A stretch of 64,000 bases of DNA from Metellina segmentata (taxonomy: Eukaryota; Arthropoda; Arachnida; Araneae; Tetragnathidae), in NCBI GenBank assembly GCA_947359465.1, contig OX375873.1:96142978-96206977 (forward strand), in the 5' to 3' direction. The notes below the pieces were generated by a model. It worked only from the letters and a program-made list of their open reading frames with translations. It ran no database searches and was not told the origin of the DNA. This document shows, in pieces, positions 1 to 13,200 of this stretch. A program made the translations under genes and the position numbers. Numbering within the stretch: the stretch's first letter is position 1; every line of letters begins with the position of its first letter.

Positions 1-801
1 AATTGTTTAGCTGATTCGAGATCCAGTTTCTGAAAGATAACGTTCATTAACAGAATGTCAGACAAATTATTTCTTTCGAATTCCAATATCTTCAGAGCTC
101 TAATGTTCTTGCGTAAACAATCAATGAGGTTTCTCACCTCCTTAGCTGATTCATTCATTAATTTGGGATAATTTAATATACCACGAATGTGGGTATCAAC
201 TATAACTCTTTTGTTTTCATATCTATCTTCCAAAGCTTTGAGCAAAGATGAATATGTGTCATCAGACGTTTCGATTTGTCTGGCAACTCCCTTTAATGAT
301 GCACGCAAATAATACAATTTTTGGTTATCAGTTAATTGAGAGTTATACTCTATTAGGTTACGAAATTGAAGTTTAAAATTTCTCCATTCATCATATTCGC
401 CGGAAAATTGAGGCAATGGGATCTCCGGCAGCTTTACTGCAACTTTGAAATGTTTGTTAGCATTAAGTTTTGATTTATCTAATTTCAAGGCATTTCTATC
501 CATTTCTATTCTATCAATAAGGTATTTCAATCTTACCTCAATTTGTTCAAGTCTGCTGTCCAGTTCATCTAGGGACTCGTCGGTTTCCGTAAGGTCCACT
601 TCCTGGGGAAGTCTGTAATACCGCGCACGAAGTTGTTCCACACTATTTTGCACATCCTTCTTGATGTCCAGCTTCACATTCAGTTCAATTAGACTGCCTG
701 AATGTTCTTCAAAATTGGAAATAAATGTTTCTAGCTTAATCGTTTTGTTTCCTAAGGCATCCTTTTGCCTATTCAAACTAAAGACTTGGGTTTGAGCCAT
801 A
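1..801 (-). CDS. BEL/Pao retrotransposon gag-like polyprotein, N-terminal part (partial)
   Basis: An uninterrupted frame on the minus strand starts at the ATG whose complement is 799-801 and runs off the left edge (about 267 codons). The N-terminal third is charged and probably coiled-coil. A region near residues 130-230 reads KLPEIPLPQFSGEYDEW, followed by LIEYNSQLTDNQKLYYLRA and LKALEDRYENK, which matches the DUF1759 gag region of BEL/Pao elements. This domain packages element RNA into virus-like particles in the cytoplasm. The protease, reverse transcriptase and integrase would lie left of the window. The frame is intact here, so the copy may be young. The upstream leader and LTR lie at higher coordinates. 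Confidence 0.88.
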
Positions 802-1330
802 ACGAGGGCTGCTTCGAGAACAATTCAATCCAAGGATTTTCAATCAAATTCAAATAATGTCCGTCAAACGAGCTCCGGCTCGACGGACCAAAAGATGAGG
901 GGGCCAAATTGCCCTTTGGCTAAGTCCCGCCTACGTGATTGGGGACCTGGTCGCTGGAAAATTCCTTTGGATTCAAATAGTGGACTGTATGAGGTACTAG
1001 AGATAGCTACTAGGTATAACTAAAATTTATTTACAATTAATAAACTATTTACACGAATATTTGGATTGGGGCAATCCCCTTTTCCATACAAGAGGTTGGG
1101 AGCACAATAGTGCTTCCGCTGAGTTCGAATGCTATCTAGCGTCTCTCCAAGACGGGATATATTTTGGAGAAGCTATCGCCTCATTGGCGAGCTTGCAGCT
1201 CGCCAATTCAACCATAGACACCAGGCTCCAACATCCTTTAAGATTTTTGGAGTTTGTTTTTGAATATGAACTCTCTCTCTTTCAGATTCTGTACCAAATC
1301 TAACTCTAGCTACAATGAGTAAAGCTCGGC
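802..1330 (-). mobile_element. BEL/Pao element leader and probable 5' LTR
   Basis: This is the upstream side of the gag frame read on the minus strand. A candidate primer-binding region reads (minus) TCCAGCGACCAGGTCCCC at about 933-959. Further out is a minus-strand AATAAA at about 1025-1030, as expected inside an LTR. The outer LTR boundary could not be fixed because the partner 3' LTR is outside the window, so the right limit is approximate. Confidence 0.5.
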
Positions 1331-1683
1331 TCTGCATTACCTATTAACTATTTACTCTACAGAAGATTATATAGTTGTGGCATTCTGTTTATGCATTATG
1401 CTTGTCAGATAACCCTAACTAGCCATACAATTAAACCATTTTAACTGATTTATTTGCACACTGAATAATGCTGATACTTGGTATAAAAATGACTGCATTT
1501 TAGTCAAATATATGCAAGGAAAAAATTTAATGTTGCATTTAGTGACTAACAGCACATGCATCAATCCCAAGGGGGGACAATTTAAACATGCTGTTAAAAA
1601 GAAATACACGACTAATAAAATAAGGTAGTAAAGCAAAAAATACTTTTTATTATCAAGTAATAAATTATCTCATTTCCAGTAGT
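1331..1683. other. AT-rich spacer, nothing recognised
   Basis: No coding similarity, repeat boundary or hairpin was recognised between the BEL leader and the MULE relic. Short frames here show no family signature. Confidence 0.4.
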
Positions 1684-3992
1684 CTAACACACAGCATACA
1701 TTTTATATTGAAGTGTTTTTCTTCCATAATAACATAGTTCAACATTTTCATAAAAACAGGCTTTAATAGCCTTGCAGCTATGCAACCATCTCCAATCTGT
1801 TTGTGCCACGTGGAAATGGCAGAGAAGTAGCACAGATGAGGGATAAATTTCTACTAAGGCTTTTATTCCCGTTTTTGAATCATCAGTCATAAAGAGATGG
1901 CGTCTGAAAATTAAAAGGAGACAGTTGATGAATTTCAATTTTACCAAATATAAATAATATCCAATTATCAGTGTAAAAATCAAACAATATATTTCCTGGT
2001 CAAACAATCTACATCTTTATCAGCAAGTTTTCTGATTTATGGAAAAATACTAAAATAATATACATATTTAGACATCCATTTCATATTAATACATTTATTC
2101 TATCCTAAGCTAAAATATGATGCATTTAATTGCACAATTGAAGGGGCAAGTGTATCACCTTTATCCACTTGCCCCTTCAATTAAGAATGTAGTGTATTGA
2201 GTAAAAATAAATGGTTGAACACATACACTGTAAAAATAAAATCTCCAAGACTATAAGTGTCCATTTTCTTAATAACAAGTGTTTTATTGTTTAATGATAC
2301 ATTTCCAGTCATCCATTTGCCCTTCATTATTTCAGATTTCCTGTTTCAGATTTGTACAAAATTTCAAACTGGGTTGAATCTTAGAAATCACTTGTTTAAC
2401 TAATTCATAATTTTTTAGTCGTGAAATATTTACATTTAATTTTTAATAAAAAGTTGTGTAAGTTCTTAACTGTACACTTAACTGATTTCATTCAAAATTT
2501 AGAATGTTTACATTTAGACAGTGAATTCTTAGTCCTCTGAAGTACTTTTTCAATATAATAAATGAAATTACGTTTAAAGTAATGTTATATCTTGATATCA
2601 AAACTACATTTAAATGTCCACACTAGAAAATGTTTCTAGTCTTTGTTTACATTTAGATTGAGGTATCTTTTCTAAACTTCAGATGGCTTCATTGATATTT
2701 ATGATACAACAATGATCATTTCTTGAGAAAGCTGTACAAATGAATGTTAACAATTAGATTTGAGAATGTCTCCCTTTACAGGTTTTGTTTACATTTATAA
2801 TAGTTTATACAAGTTCTTGTAATGTTAAATGATAGTGTAACTGCTAACCTGTGATAAATTATTTTACAAAGAAATTAAAAAAAAATGTCTATTACATAGA
2901 TTACTTTAAATGATTTTGCCATGTTCACAAAAGATGCAGTTAATATTCTATAGTTAGCTTTGTGGCTATTCTCCATCTGGTGGGGACTCGAGTAATAACT
3001 TCTATGCTTGGGTAAGGTTGTGTAAAATTGAGAAATATAAATAATTCCTTGCACTCCTAAGGGTTCGCAAACCACCCATTGGAAACTCACCATGCTATGG
3101 TAAGATTGTATGCAGTTCTTTATTTTGTTTTAATCAAAGCCTTTGCAGGCAGTCCAACATTGTGAAAAGGAGAATATTGAGGTTTTTTAAGACTATCATT
3201 AATCATTACCTTAATTAAATACTCCAAGTAATGTAATAAATATTTTCTTTAAATAGATATTCCCATTAATTCAATGCTGCTGGCCTTGAATATGTATCAA
3301 CTTTGGGTGTTAAGCCTTAACCTATCTGCTTAAGTAATTTTTTACACAAGTTTCTAATTGAAAAAAAAAAGAAAAGGAAATGTATCTTACCTCTCTATTT
3401 TCAAAGCACAAAGTAAATTATATTTTTAGTAGAGAAAATGCAGTTAAGTAACTTTGGTTGTTTGATTTTCATGGGTAACTACAGCAATTGGAACAGCTCC
3501 TACTTTTGTTGCTGTCAAAAGTATTGAGTGAGGAACCTGTACTTTCACAGCCGGCAGTAGAATCCACAAAAATGATTTCTGAGGAACACTGAAGCTTGTG
3601 TGCTTCTTTTCATTACAGCCATAACTATAAGCACAGCACATGTCCCATCAAGAGTCCGAACCACAGTAGCCCTAGAATGTTTTCAGTGTATTAGTTCAAG
3701 TAAGCAATTTTAAAATGAATCCTAAATCATTTACTTTTGAATATTTTCTTAAAGTTAGTAAATACTTTTTTTCTTCATACAGTTTTAATTTTTTCAAAAG
3801 AGTCTGTTGAAGGACCCAAATTGATTACTCGCCATGACTCATAAAAGTGTAAAATTTGCTGTCGAGTGGGATTTTTTGCTGAATTTGAAATCTTCCACAA
3901 AGTTGTCACTGGCTAAAAGTAAATCTACATGAAACCGCTTGCCTGCCATTGGAGTCAACCCATAATTAAAGTAGTCAAAAAACTGTAGTTTG
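1684..3992 (-). pseudogene. Decayed MULE (Mutator-like) transposase
   Basis: Three minus-strand blocks occur in the order expected for a MULE transposase. Block 1 (about 3992-3796) reads NYGLTPMAGKRFHVDLLLA and has an in-frame stop. Block 2 (about 3670-3440) contains VDSTAGC, the likely first catalytic Asp, then after a frame change LLTATKVGAVPIAVVTHENQ. Block 3 (about 1900-1690) contains MTDDSKTGIKAL and LLCHFHVAQTDWRW, the second acidic motif and the C-x-H region. The 1.5 kb between blocks 2 and 3 may be insertion or intron. Stops and frame changes make it non-functional. Family assignment rests on motif order, not on an alignment. Confidence 0.55.
2136..2182. repeat. Perfect 17-bp inverted repeat (hairpin)
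   Basis: Arms AATTGAAGGGGCAAGTG (2136-2152) and its exact reverse complement (2166-2182) are separated by a 13-nt loop. The surrounding 1.4 kb (2008-3440) is AT-rich with recurring GTTTACATTTA-like words and no recognisable gene. Confidence 0.85.
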
Positions 3993-5040
3993 ATCTAAAT
4001 ATTAAAATAAACATTTAATATAGTTGCATTAAGAATATACAAATATTTTTTTATCAAAATATACATTACTCGACATTTTTTAATAATAATCTGTCGTAAA
4101 AATTGAAGCATTTTCTTATAAAAATTTAATTTTAAGGTGAAAAACTGCATAATAAAAATAACATGCTTTAAATATGGTTCTATTTTTTATTGCATTTCTA
4201 TCAGTGTATCTATCATTTATGTATGTTGATGAATAAATTCACCATATGCTAATTATTCAATAATTGAAGCATAAAACCAGTGCAGCATTTAGACAGGTGT
4301 TATGCAGAATCTTGTGAATATAGTTCAGGGAAAAATGGGAAGTCACTAAACTCTAGGTTCGGCAGTGTGTGGGGATCGACTCAACACCCACAAATCTTTC
4401 TTAATGGTTTTGAATGCTGAAATATTTTTTTAATTAATGTTATTTAAGTGAAGCGAATTAACAAAATGTTATCATTGTTTTTAAGTTTGATACAATAGTT
4501 TAAGGAACATAAATTTACCAGTCTTAATATGGAAATCATAGTCTTATTTCAACATTGCTACTTTCCAAAAACACAACGAAACACGTGAATATTGTGTCCA
4601 AGTCTAATTAATAGAAGACCCAAGAGGTTCTACAAAGTCAAATGCACAAATTAACAAAATAGAAAAGGATGAGTTTTTGATATTTAAATTATACAGGTAT
4701 AGATTAAATTATTACACCAAAGCTGGCTAATCTTTGGAGTCAAAACCACAACCAGTGCCGTAAAGAATTTGGGGGTTAAGAATGAAAATTAAACACGTAC
4801 AACATGCAAAGTGGTATTAAAACAAACTATCTAGAGGATTTCATGGCTTATAAAGAAATAGCAAGGAACATCATACACGAGTATAAAGTTCACAACATTA
4901 CATAAATAAGTTCTTGTAAAAGCAATAAACGAAATGTTGCAAATGATTCAATAACACTATGAGGCGAGTTTTAAATTCGTCAACGAGCACTTCATTAAAA
5001 CAATATCTACAAATTTATCACAATAAATTAAACTCTAATG
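3993..5040. other. AT-rich DNA, nothing recognised
   Basis: About 1 kb with no coding pattern, terminal inverted repeat or SINE head recognised. Confidence 0.4.
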
Positions 5041-5666
5041 CTATACTCACCACGAATTTCCGCACCGAAGCACGACGTTCAGAACGACCTGCTGTACTTT
5101 TCTGATGGGTTACTGCAAACATTGCACTCATCTGGGTTGCAACATCTATCTCTTCAGTCAAAGTGTCGCCAAATTCCCGTACGCGCCAAAAAAGTACCGC
5201 AGAATGGAATTACGCCAGAAGTTGGTGCCCCAGTGGAAATTTAGCGTAGAAAGCAAGTCCCTTATGGTAATGGATGTGTTGATGTTGGCACTGGTCGGCG
5301 TAGGAAAACTAGGATTGGGTAACAAAGTTGGTCAACCTCTGTCAGCAACCGATGAGTTTCACAAGAAACTAGTGGACGAATTGTTTCGGAAGAACAGGCG
5401 ATCTCTAATAAAATACCTTATACGTTAGCAACCGATCTCGCAGTAGCGCGTGGTGTGGAGCGATGTCTCAGTAGTCAGTCACGCGTTCGCGCGGGAAAAT
5501 CTGCACCTCAACATTTATTCTCCGCTTCAATTGGCATTATATGTTAGGTGTTGGGTGGTATTGGCGTGGAGTAAAGGTATATGGTTTCGAATTTGTAGAT
5601 TTAATTTATATATTGGCTGAGCTTTCGCCAGTCTATTTTGGTATTGGCGCACTTTTGAATCACATT
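5041..5666. other. CpG-richer segment with short open frames, function unknown
   Basis: Base composition shifts sharply from the AT-rich flanks, with several CpG steps (for example ACGCGTTCGCGCGGG near 5484). A 107-codon plus-strand frame ends at 5428. On the minus strand a frame ending in SVRKFV runs into GTGAGTATAGC, a strong donor-like sequence, just left of 5050. I do not recognise either product. It could be a promoter-proximal exon of an unrelated transcript or part of an old repeat. Confidence 0.3.
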
Positions 5667-7211
5667 TCTCTCTATATTAAAAAAATGTTACCGCCGCCGC
5701 CGCCGCAGGATTGAAAACTGTGTTGTTTAACTCGATTCTTAGACGGTTTCCCGAGAAAGTACTGATCGGAAAAAAATGAAATTAACATGCTTTGTTCTTC
5801 ATCGTATTCCCTGGATAATTATTAAGATTTTTTTCCGATGCGGCTATTAGTTTAGGTTTTATTAAGTGTTAAAGTTGAAGAAGTGAAATTTCTTCCGCGA
5901 GTGAGCAAAACACATTCAAATTTTCAGTCTTCAGTCGTGAGGTTTTATTTAAGAGTACCTCTCAACGTAAATTTTTGCAGCTCGTCGAGTTTTTTTTTAA
6001 ATTTCAATTTGGTTCTTGATAATATTTTTTTGAAATTCAGGAAAAATCGGGACATTTTTGTTACTTTTTTTTAAAACTGCCGTATCTATATCTAATTACT
6101 ATTAGTTTTTAATTTTTAAAATATCGCAGTATACCTCAGAATATACTCTTTCTTACAGTACTATTATTTTTGAAATCGGTTAATAATTAAATTGGATGCG
6201 ATCAAAAGTTCGTCATACAAAATTCGGAATCTTTGGATATTTTCGCTACTTATTGTTAAAACCGTTTTGTCTACGGCAAAAGCCATTATTTTTTAAATTT
6301 CAAAACATCACTGAATACATTACATTACACTCTTTCTTATGGTACAGTTATTTTTCAAATTGGTTAATAAATAAAATCGATGCAATTAAAAGTTGGTCAT
6401 ACAATTTTCGGAACTTTCAGATCGTAACTTCCGATACAAAACTAAAATGGTCATATCTGTATAGTATTACTGTTAGTTTTTAATTTTAAAAATATTGCAG
6501 TATACCTCAGAATATACTCTTTCTTACGGTACAATTATTTTTAAAATTGGTTCATAAATAAATTCGATGCAATCAAAAGTTGGTGTCACAAATTTCGTAT
6601 TTTTCAGTTCGCATAGCTGCTTCCGAAAGCAGTAGTGGGTTGCACTTTCGACTATCGGGTTTGCCAGATATCAAATTTATCGTAGCAACAATTGCCATAA
6701 AAACGATTTCTTTTCATTTGGCGAGGAAAAAGGCTCGCTTTTTTCCCTCTGTTCTCAAGACAGTTTACCGACAAAGTACAGATCGTAAAGTTTGGATATT
6801 AACAATGTTTACTTAAAATTGTACAGGGAACAAGATGCAGAAGATTTTTTACTGATGCGGCTATTAGTTTAGGGTGCATTAAGTGTTAAAGCAAAAAAAA
6901 AAGTTAAATCACTTGCGAAAGAAGTATTGGTTTGAGAAAGCAAACTAAACGGTTGCGTAGCAATCCCCGGGGTCGGCGAGCGTAAGCGAGACGCAGCGAA
7001 GCCCTCGCTGTGACGTCATGAACCGGAAAGTGAAATCAGCATAATACGAATTATTCAGATAGTTTCACTCTGTGAAAGTAATGTTGGTTTGCGAAGCAAA
7101 CCAAATGGCATCTGTGACAGGAGTGTTGGTTTGCGAAGCAAACCAAATGGGATTGTGCAGCAATCCCCGGGGGTTGGCGAGCGTAAGCGAGCAGGGGGCG
7201 GAGCCCCCTAG
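5667..7211 (+). mobile_element. Helitron-like element, non-autonomous, copy 1
   Basis: The 5' end reads TCTCTCTATATTAAAA. The 3' end is a GC hairpin, GGGGGCGGAGCCCCC, running into CTAG and followed by T. This fits the Helitron pattern of 5' TC, 3' hairpin plus CTRR, and insertion between A and T without target duplication. Copy 2 of the same family is at 53615-54885, so both ends are supported by two independent insertions. No Rep/helicase frame is seen. A GCC/CCG run lies near 5690, and a partial duplicate of the 3' subterminal region occurs at about 6958-7010. The first visible WD40 exon begins 69 bp after the element. Confidence 0.8.
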
Positions 7212-7280
7212 TGTTATAAAAAGTATAAACTAAACTTTTCATAAAACACCTTTGCATAAACTTATGTTTAATTTCTGTAG

Positions 7281-10200
7281 CTAAAATGACTGCAATGGCT
7301 ACTGGATTTGCCTGCATTCCAAGGTACAAAGTAATAGCAGCTTCAACGACGACATCCGATATTCGTTTCTTCTGTGCAAGTACATATAAGTATGTGTACT
7401 TTTGCTTTTATTATTTATTGGAGAATTAAAGAATGAAAAAAGTTTAATTTGAAAGCAATGAGTAAAAAAATATAGGTAACGTATTTTAATTAATCTGAAT
7501 AATGTGTATTGTTTGTTTTTAAATTATTTCTAATTTCGATTCATAAAACTAATCGAATGTAACCGTCGTTTTCATTATGCGCAAGATAACGTGATAATGT
7601 GTACGTATTGAACGTGAATGAAAGTTTTCTTGAAACAAAGTAGGTTGGCAGGAATTATTTAACAAAACTCTTCTCATTTTAACGCTCTAAGAGGCGTGCA
7701 CGTATATATCCGTTCGACAATTCAATATTCTGCATGACTTCGAATAAGTTTGAATCTTTTTGACCAATAGAATCTTTCCTGGGATTGTCGTTATTTAGTC
7801 ATTAAATGTGATACGTAGAGAGAAAAATCAATACTACATTAATCAGGGCAATACTAAATCTATAAATGTTAAAAATAATACTAAATCTCATGACGCTCAG
7901 GAGGGTTGAAACTTCACTTTGATTCTTCAAATTAAAATAAGTAATTTTTAATGAAATTTCTCTAAAACGTTAATTCTTAATAATTAAACTTATAAAATTT
8001 TTAAGGTTCAAGCACTTGTTTTCAATAGTATGGCTGCCTTCCATCCTGTTGCACATGCATTGTTATAATTCAGAAATGTTGATATGTGGTGACTTTTTGG
8101 GCCGCACGTTCTTCATCGAAATGGAAGGAAGTTTCTTTGAAAGGTTGCGCAGAAAAGCTGAGCATCTCGAACCTCATAAAATTGATTTCGACGACATTGT
8201 AAAAGGGTGTGTCGGAGGACTTCGATGTGAAAGCACAGCAAAGATTCACTTTTCAAATGTTGAAAAGGTAGAAATGTTTTTTGAATTAATATTTTTTTAA
8301 TATTAATACCGACCGACCGGTCTAGTGGTCAAGATGTTGTTCAAGGGCAATGATGGTCCACCCACTGAGTGCCCCTTCACAAATGACCATCAAGTCCGAC
8401 TTTGTAGTGCACAAGGACAAGTTCTTAGTGCCCGCCGTTGGAAGTAGTGACCATCACTTCCGGCCTTGTGGTGGCCAAGGATATTGTCCAGTGAACGCCA
8501 TTGGAAAAAGAAAAAATATTTTTCGGATATTACACGAAACTAATTTAATTTTTGTAATTTAGAATATTAATAGAACGACAGTCATAAGTATAAGAGTGCA
8601 TATTGTTCAGTATGTAGTAAACAGCCCAAAGTTTTGGTAGCCAATTAAAAATTAAATTACCACGTTTTTAACCTTATTAGATAATTGAACTAATTTAATA
8701 ACGGTAGCTCTAGCATATGTGAGCTTTTCAGGATGTTTGTACAAAAATCAATTTTCACAACTCAAAAAAAAAATTTTAGGACATATTCTGCTAGAAAAAT
8801 CTTTCATTAAAGAAAAACTACTCTTAAGTTTTAATTCATTTGCATGTTTATAAACTTTTTGCGTCCAATAATACAAATCCAATTAGCAACAGCTAGATTA
8901 ATAAAACTTTTTTGTTTCTTTAGAAGTATGCTACTTTACTTAATCAAATCAATCTTTTGCGTGATGAATGCTTAATGGGAAACCCAAATGGTTGCATTAA
9001 AAACAAGTTCCTACCTGAAAACGTAACTAAATCATTTTAAAGTACTTATGTCTAGGACTTAGCCCAGTTAGTAGAAACACGGACTAACTACCGAAGGGTT
9101 GTGAGTTCGAAACTCGTTTACGTGGGGAATAGTACACTTAAATCTGTCATGGTCCCAAATGGCCTCACGTTAGTGTGGTGTGGAAGTTTGGAGAGTGGGA
9201 TGCCAGCTCAGGTGTTGATCTCGTTAACTGACCGTAGTTCAAAATTACGAGGTGTCCATGGTGATTTCGCCAATAGCCCGTTGTGTTGCTCCAGTGCTAC
9301 ATTAATGCAGCTACCTACCCAAACCAAAAGTTAAACCATGTATATCAGCGAGGTTTTTAACAAAACAGTATAACAATAATAAAATTTACAGTAAATAGTT
9401 TCGTATTTTTAGTTATCATTTTACAATGGAATGCAAACTCAATTGTTAGACAAACTCCCGGTTCTAAGTATTAAAATACACATTCTCTCAAAGCTTCGAG
9501 GAAATTTACAACTGTATTACATTCGCAGTCTAAAAGTTGTTAAAAAAAAGTTTGTTTTAGAAAATATCCTGAACAATATCTGATTCATTTATAATTTGAT
9601 ATGCACGATTAAATTTCACTATATGGAAACCAGAATTGCAATAGTTTTGTGGATCTTAAAATACTTTACATTACATAAAAAATGTGAAAATGTGGAGAAC
9701 GGAATTATTTCATTATTTGATTCCAGCCAATATAATGGCACCATTTAAGACAAAAAATTTGCTATCTGCACATTCATTTTGGAAGTTCTTAATTTTTCAT
9801 TCCTTGTATAGGTTAAATATATCCCGACCATCAGAGCTGTAATATCGTGCTCCGTGAACACAAAAAGAGCAGTACTTATTTATTATTTAGATAGAAAAGA
9901 GAGTTTGAGTTTCACATCTGAAGGAGGAGTGAGTTGCTTCGACTTTTCTGAAAAACTTAACTGCGTGGTAACAGGAGGCATCGACAACCTCATCAAGATT
10001 TGGAATCCCAATGAAAACACATCCTGCAACGTAAGCATTGTTCACAAAAAAATGTATTTGGGCAGAGTCTATGATGGAAAGATATAAAAATTAACTACTT
10101 CTACCTTCATAATGATGTATTTACTAATAATCAAATGCCGACCAACCAATATGGTGGCTAAGGTGTTAGCCTTTAGATCGGAAGGTTCCTGGTTTGGGTC

Positions 10201-13200
10201 AGTGCATGGATATTTTTAAGCGTATGGTGTAGAGGCGGCTGGTGCACCTTAAATCTATTGTGACCGAAAGTCCTCACGTTGGGTTGGTGTGGAAGTTTAA
10301 AGAGTGGGGTGCCAGCTCAGGTGTAATTTCGTCCTCTGACCGTGGTTCAAAATTACGTGGTGTTGTCTACGGATCTTTCCCTTAGGGCAGTGGTACCCAA
10401 CCCCCGGGCCGCGGACCGGTACCGGTCCGTGGATCGTATGGTACCGGGCCGCCCAAGTAACATTAAATTATTTCCATTTTATTTACTGTGGTGTATTTCT
10501 CTCGGGTTTGTGCGGTTCTTATCTATGAAATGTCCACTCAAATTAGGAGACGGTAAATCAGAACTTGAAATTTGTTCTGTTACTAGAGCTTCAATTATGA
10601 TTTCTGAATTCTGTATGTCTCTATTTTCCAATTTTGACAAATGTGACAACTGTATTCAAGTTGGCAGACAAAGTAGCTGCATTTAAAGCAAAACTCAAGT
10701 TGTGGGGACGGCGTGTGAACAGAGGCATTTTGGACATGTTTTAGACATTAGTGCGGATTTTAGGCGAGACTGTGAGCCTAAACATTGATTCTCCCAGTTG
10801 GTGCGCGATCACCTTTCTTTGCTTTTAAAAGAGTTCGAGCGCTACTTCCCAACTACAAAAGACCCATGAACTAGTAAGGAATGGATCCGCGACCCATTTG
10901 TCAACAAATCAGGTGAATCTAGCATGTCTGTGCAAGACGAAAATCAACTGCTGGAGATTGTAAATGAAGGCGGCCTTAAAACTACGTTCGATACAACTTT
11001 GCTGGTGTTCTGGATTAAAGTCATGGCGGAATACCCTGAGTTTGCCACTATAGCACTTAAATCTCTATTGCCATTTCCGACAACCTATCTGCGTGAATCG
11101 GGGTTTTCTGCAGTGACAGCAACCCAAACAACGGAATAAACTGGACGAAGCAACACACTTCGGGTGTCATTGTCTAAAATTACCCCCAGAGAAAACCTTC
11201 TCGTTGCAAAGAAACAAACTCAGGGTTCTCATTGATTTAGCGTTCTAGTGAGTTAAAATGTTAAATCACTTTATATTCCTTTTTTGGTGTAACTGTATTT
11301 TATTTTGAAGGCATGTTTAAATACAATTAAATTAAAATTATCAAATCAAAACAATCTAAAATATAAACAGTCAACGTTTTAAAGAGTGGGTGTCAACTGA
11401 GGTGTGACCTCGTCATCTTACCATGGTTCAAAATTACGTGGTGTTCTCCTCGGATCGTTCCGTTCGGATTTGATTCCGGACCGTCACCAATAGCCCGTTG
11501 TGTTGCTCCAGTGGTTACGTTAATCAAAATTCTTACCAACTGTAAACTTTTAACCGTAAATTTTTTGCTTTTTTTTCTCCTTACATCGTTTTTTCTTTTA
11601 GGATACTCTCACGGGCCATTTAAGTTCAGTGACTCATGTTCTGGTTGATGACAGGCGGGTTCTAGTCGTAACTGCTGACCGTGACAGAACAATCCGATGT
11701 TGGGATTTGCTGAATCCCTTATGCCTGCAGGTTCTTAAATTTAAAGAGGCTGGTTTCAGTGGAAAGAGCCCTTTTTCAACCCTACACTTGGATCAAGAGA
11801 TAGGTAGTTACATTTCGTATTCCAATTGAGTAATACCCGACGTATTGAAATTCAATTGACAACTATTTCTATTTAAATAGTCACTCAAATCGGTCTTTTT
11901 AGAAAACATTTAATATTACAAATAAGGCTCGCAAAAAAAATTAATTTGTGATGAATTAAATGAAACTCGGATTCGAAGATATCTTTATCTAAAACGACAA
12001 AGACTGAACCTATTCACCTTGACAACAGCCTGCTCACCTTCATATTTATGTAACATAACGTAGGAATATTTTTGTTTATCACATTTCATTTATAGAAAGT
12101 AAACCCTAACAATGAAATCGCCTTTAGTAAATACTTTTTTATAATTTTACCGCCTCATATTTTCTTATTCACTTGTCTATGTGCACGTATTTACACGTCC
12201 AGCACACCTCTCAGAAATGGCCCTGTATTGGTGCCTATAATGTCGTTCCTTCCGCACTGTAAGAGTGAGGGATAGAAATTATAAAAATACATATGTACTA
12301 TCATGTGTCATTTAATTGCAGTGACTCATGTGAGGACAAAAGCCTGCTTATAACAAGAGAACACGTTATTTATAGCGCAGTCGCCCATAAATAACCCCAT
12401 TAAATAATTATCATGGATACCCTTCACAATAATTTCCCAATTGAAAACCTTGTTATCATTTTTTCACGTGACTTCAAGAGATTGTGGAAGGCGAAAATAG
12501 TGAAGCTGATTTTCGCCACTCTTCTTTTTATACGAAGGAGCTAGATTTAGAGTATCGTCACGACTTTGAACAAATGAAGTTGGTTGAGTTTCATGTATTT
12601 TTTGATGTCATCAATTTGGAGTTAAGTTTAGTCACGTGTAAAGAACATTTGAGATTGGACATATAGTTTTGAAAAACATAAAAACATTTATGAAAGACCA
12701 TGTTCATAAAAAGGATTGTCATGACTTTCCCTACTCTCATTCTACCCTACCACTCTTATAACGCGCAATTATTGTTTTAAAAAATTCATTTGAGTAATAA
12801 AAACAATTCATAGCTCATCTTTCTCACGATGTGTGTATAGAAAAAAAGGATGTGTGTTTGTATGTGTTGTCTATACAAACTACACCGTTTGACCTATCCA
12901 CACCAAATTTGGTACACTTATACTTCAGAACACCGCGGAAAACGTAGGCTATTTCTTTCCTGTTTTCAGACCAGTCTGTAGCCGTGAAATTTGGCACACA
13001 GGTAGTCCAAAAAGTGCCCCTTGAAGCCCCAATCTTAAAATCTAAAGTTTGTTTTCCTGCAATAAATGGACATGGACAAGGAAACACGTTCTACAGGGTA
13101 TATGTATTTGAGTTAACACAGGGAAATGTCTAGGTCATATTTTAGCTTTCGCGGACATATTTGAAACCCGAGCAACGCCTACTTATACAGCTAGTAGTTA

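Noticed and set aside
5105..5428. 107-codon plus-strand frame as an upstream WD40 exon
   Set aside because: It shows no WD40 or EF-hand pattern and no supporting splice site, so I left it as part of an unknown block.
7281..7379. Ending the first WD40 exon at GTACAT (7379)
   Set aside because: It leaves a phase that does not match the exon at 8006. The stronger GTATGT donor after 7389 fits exactly.
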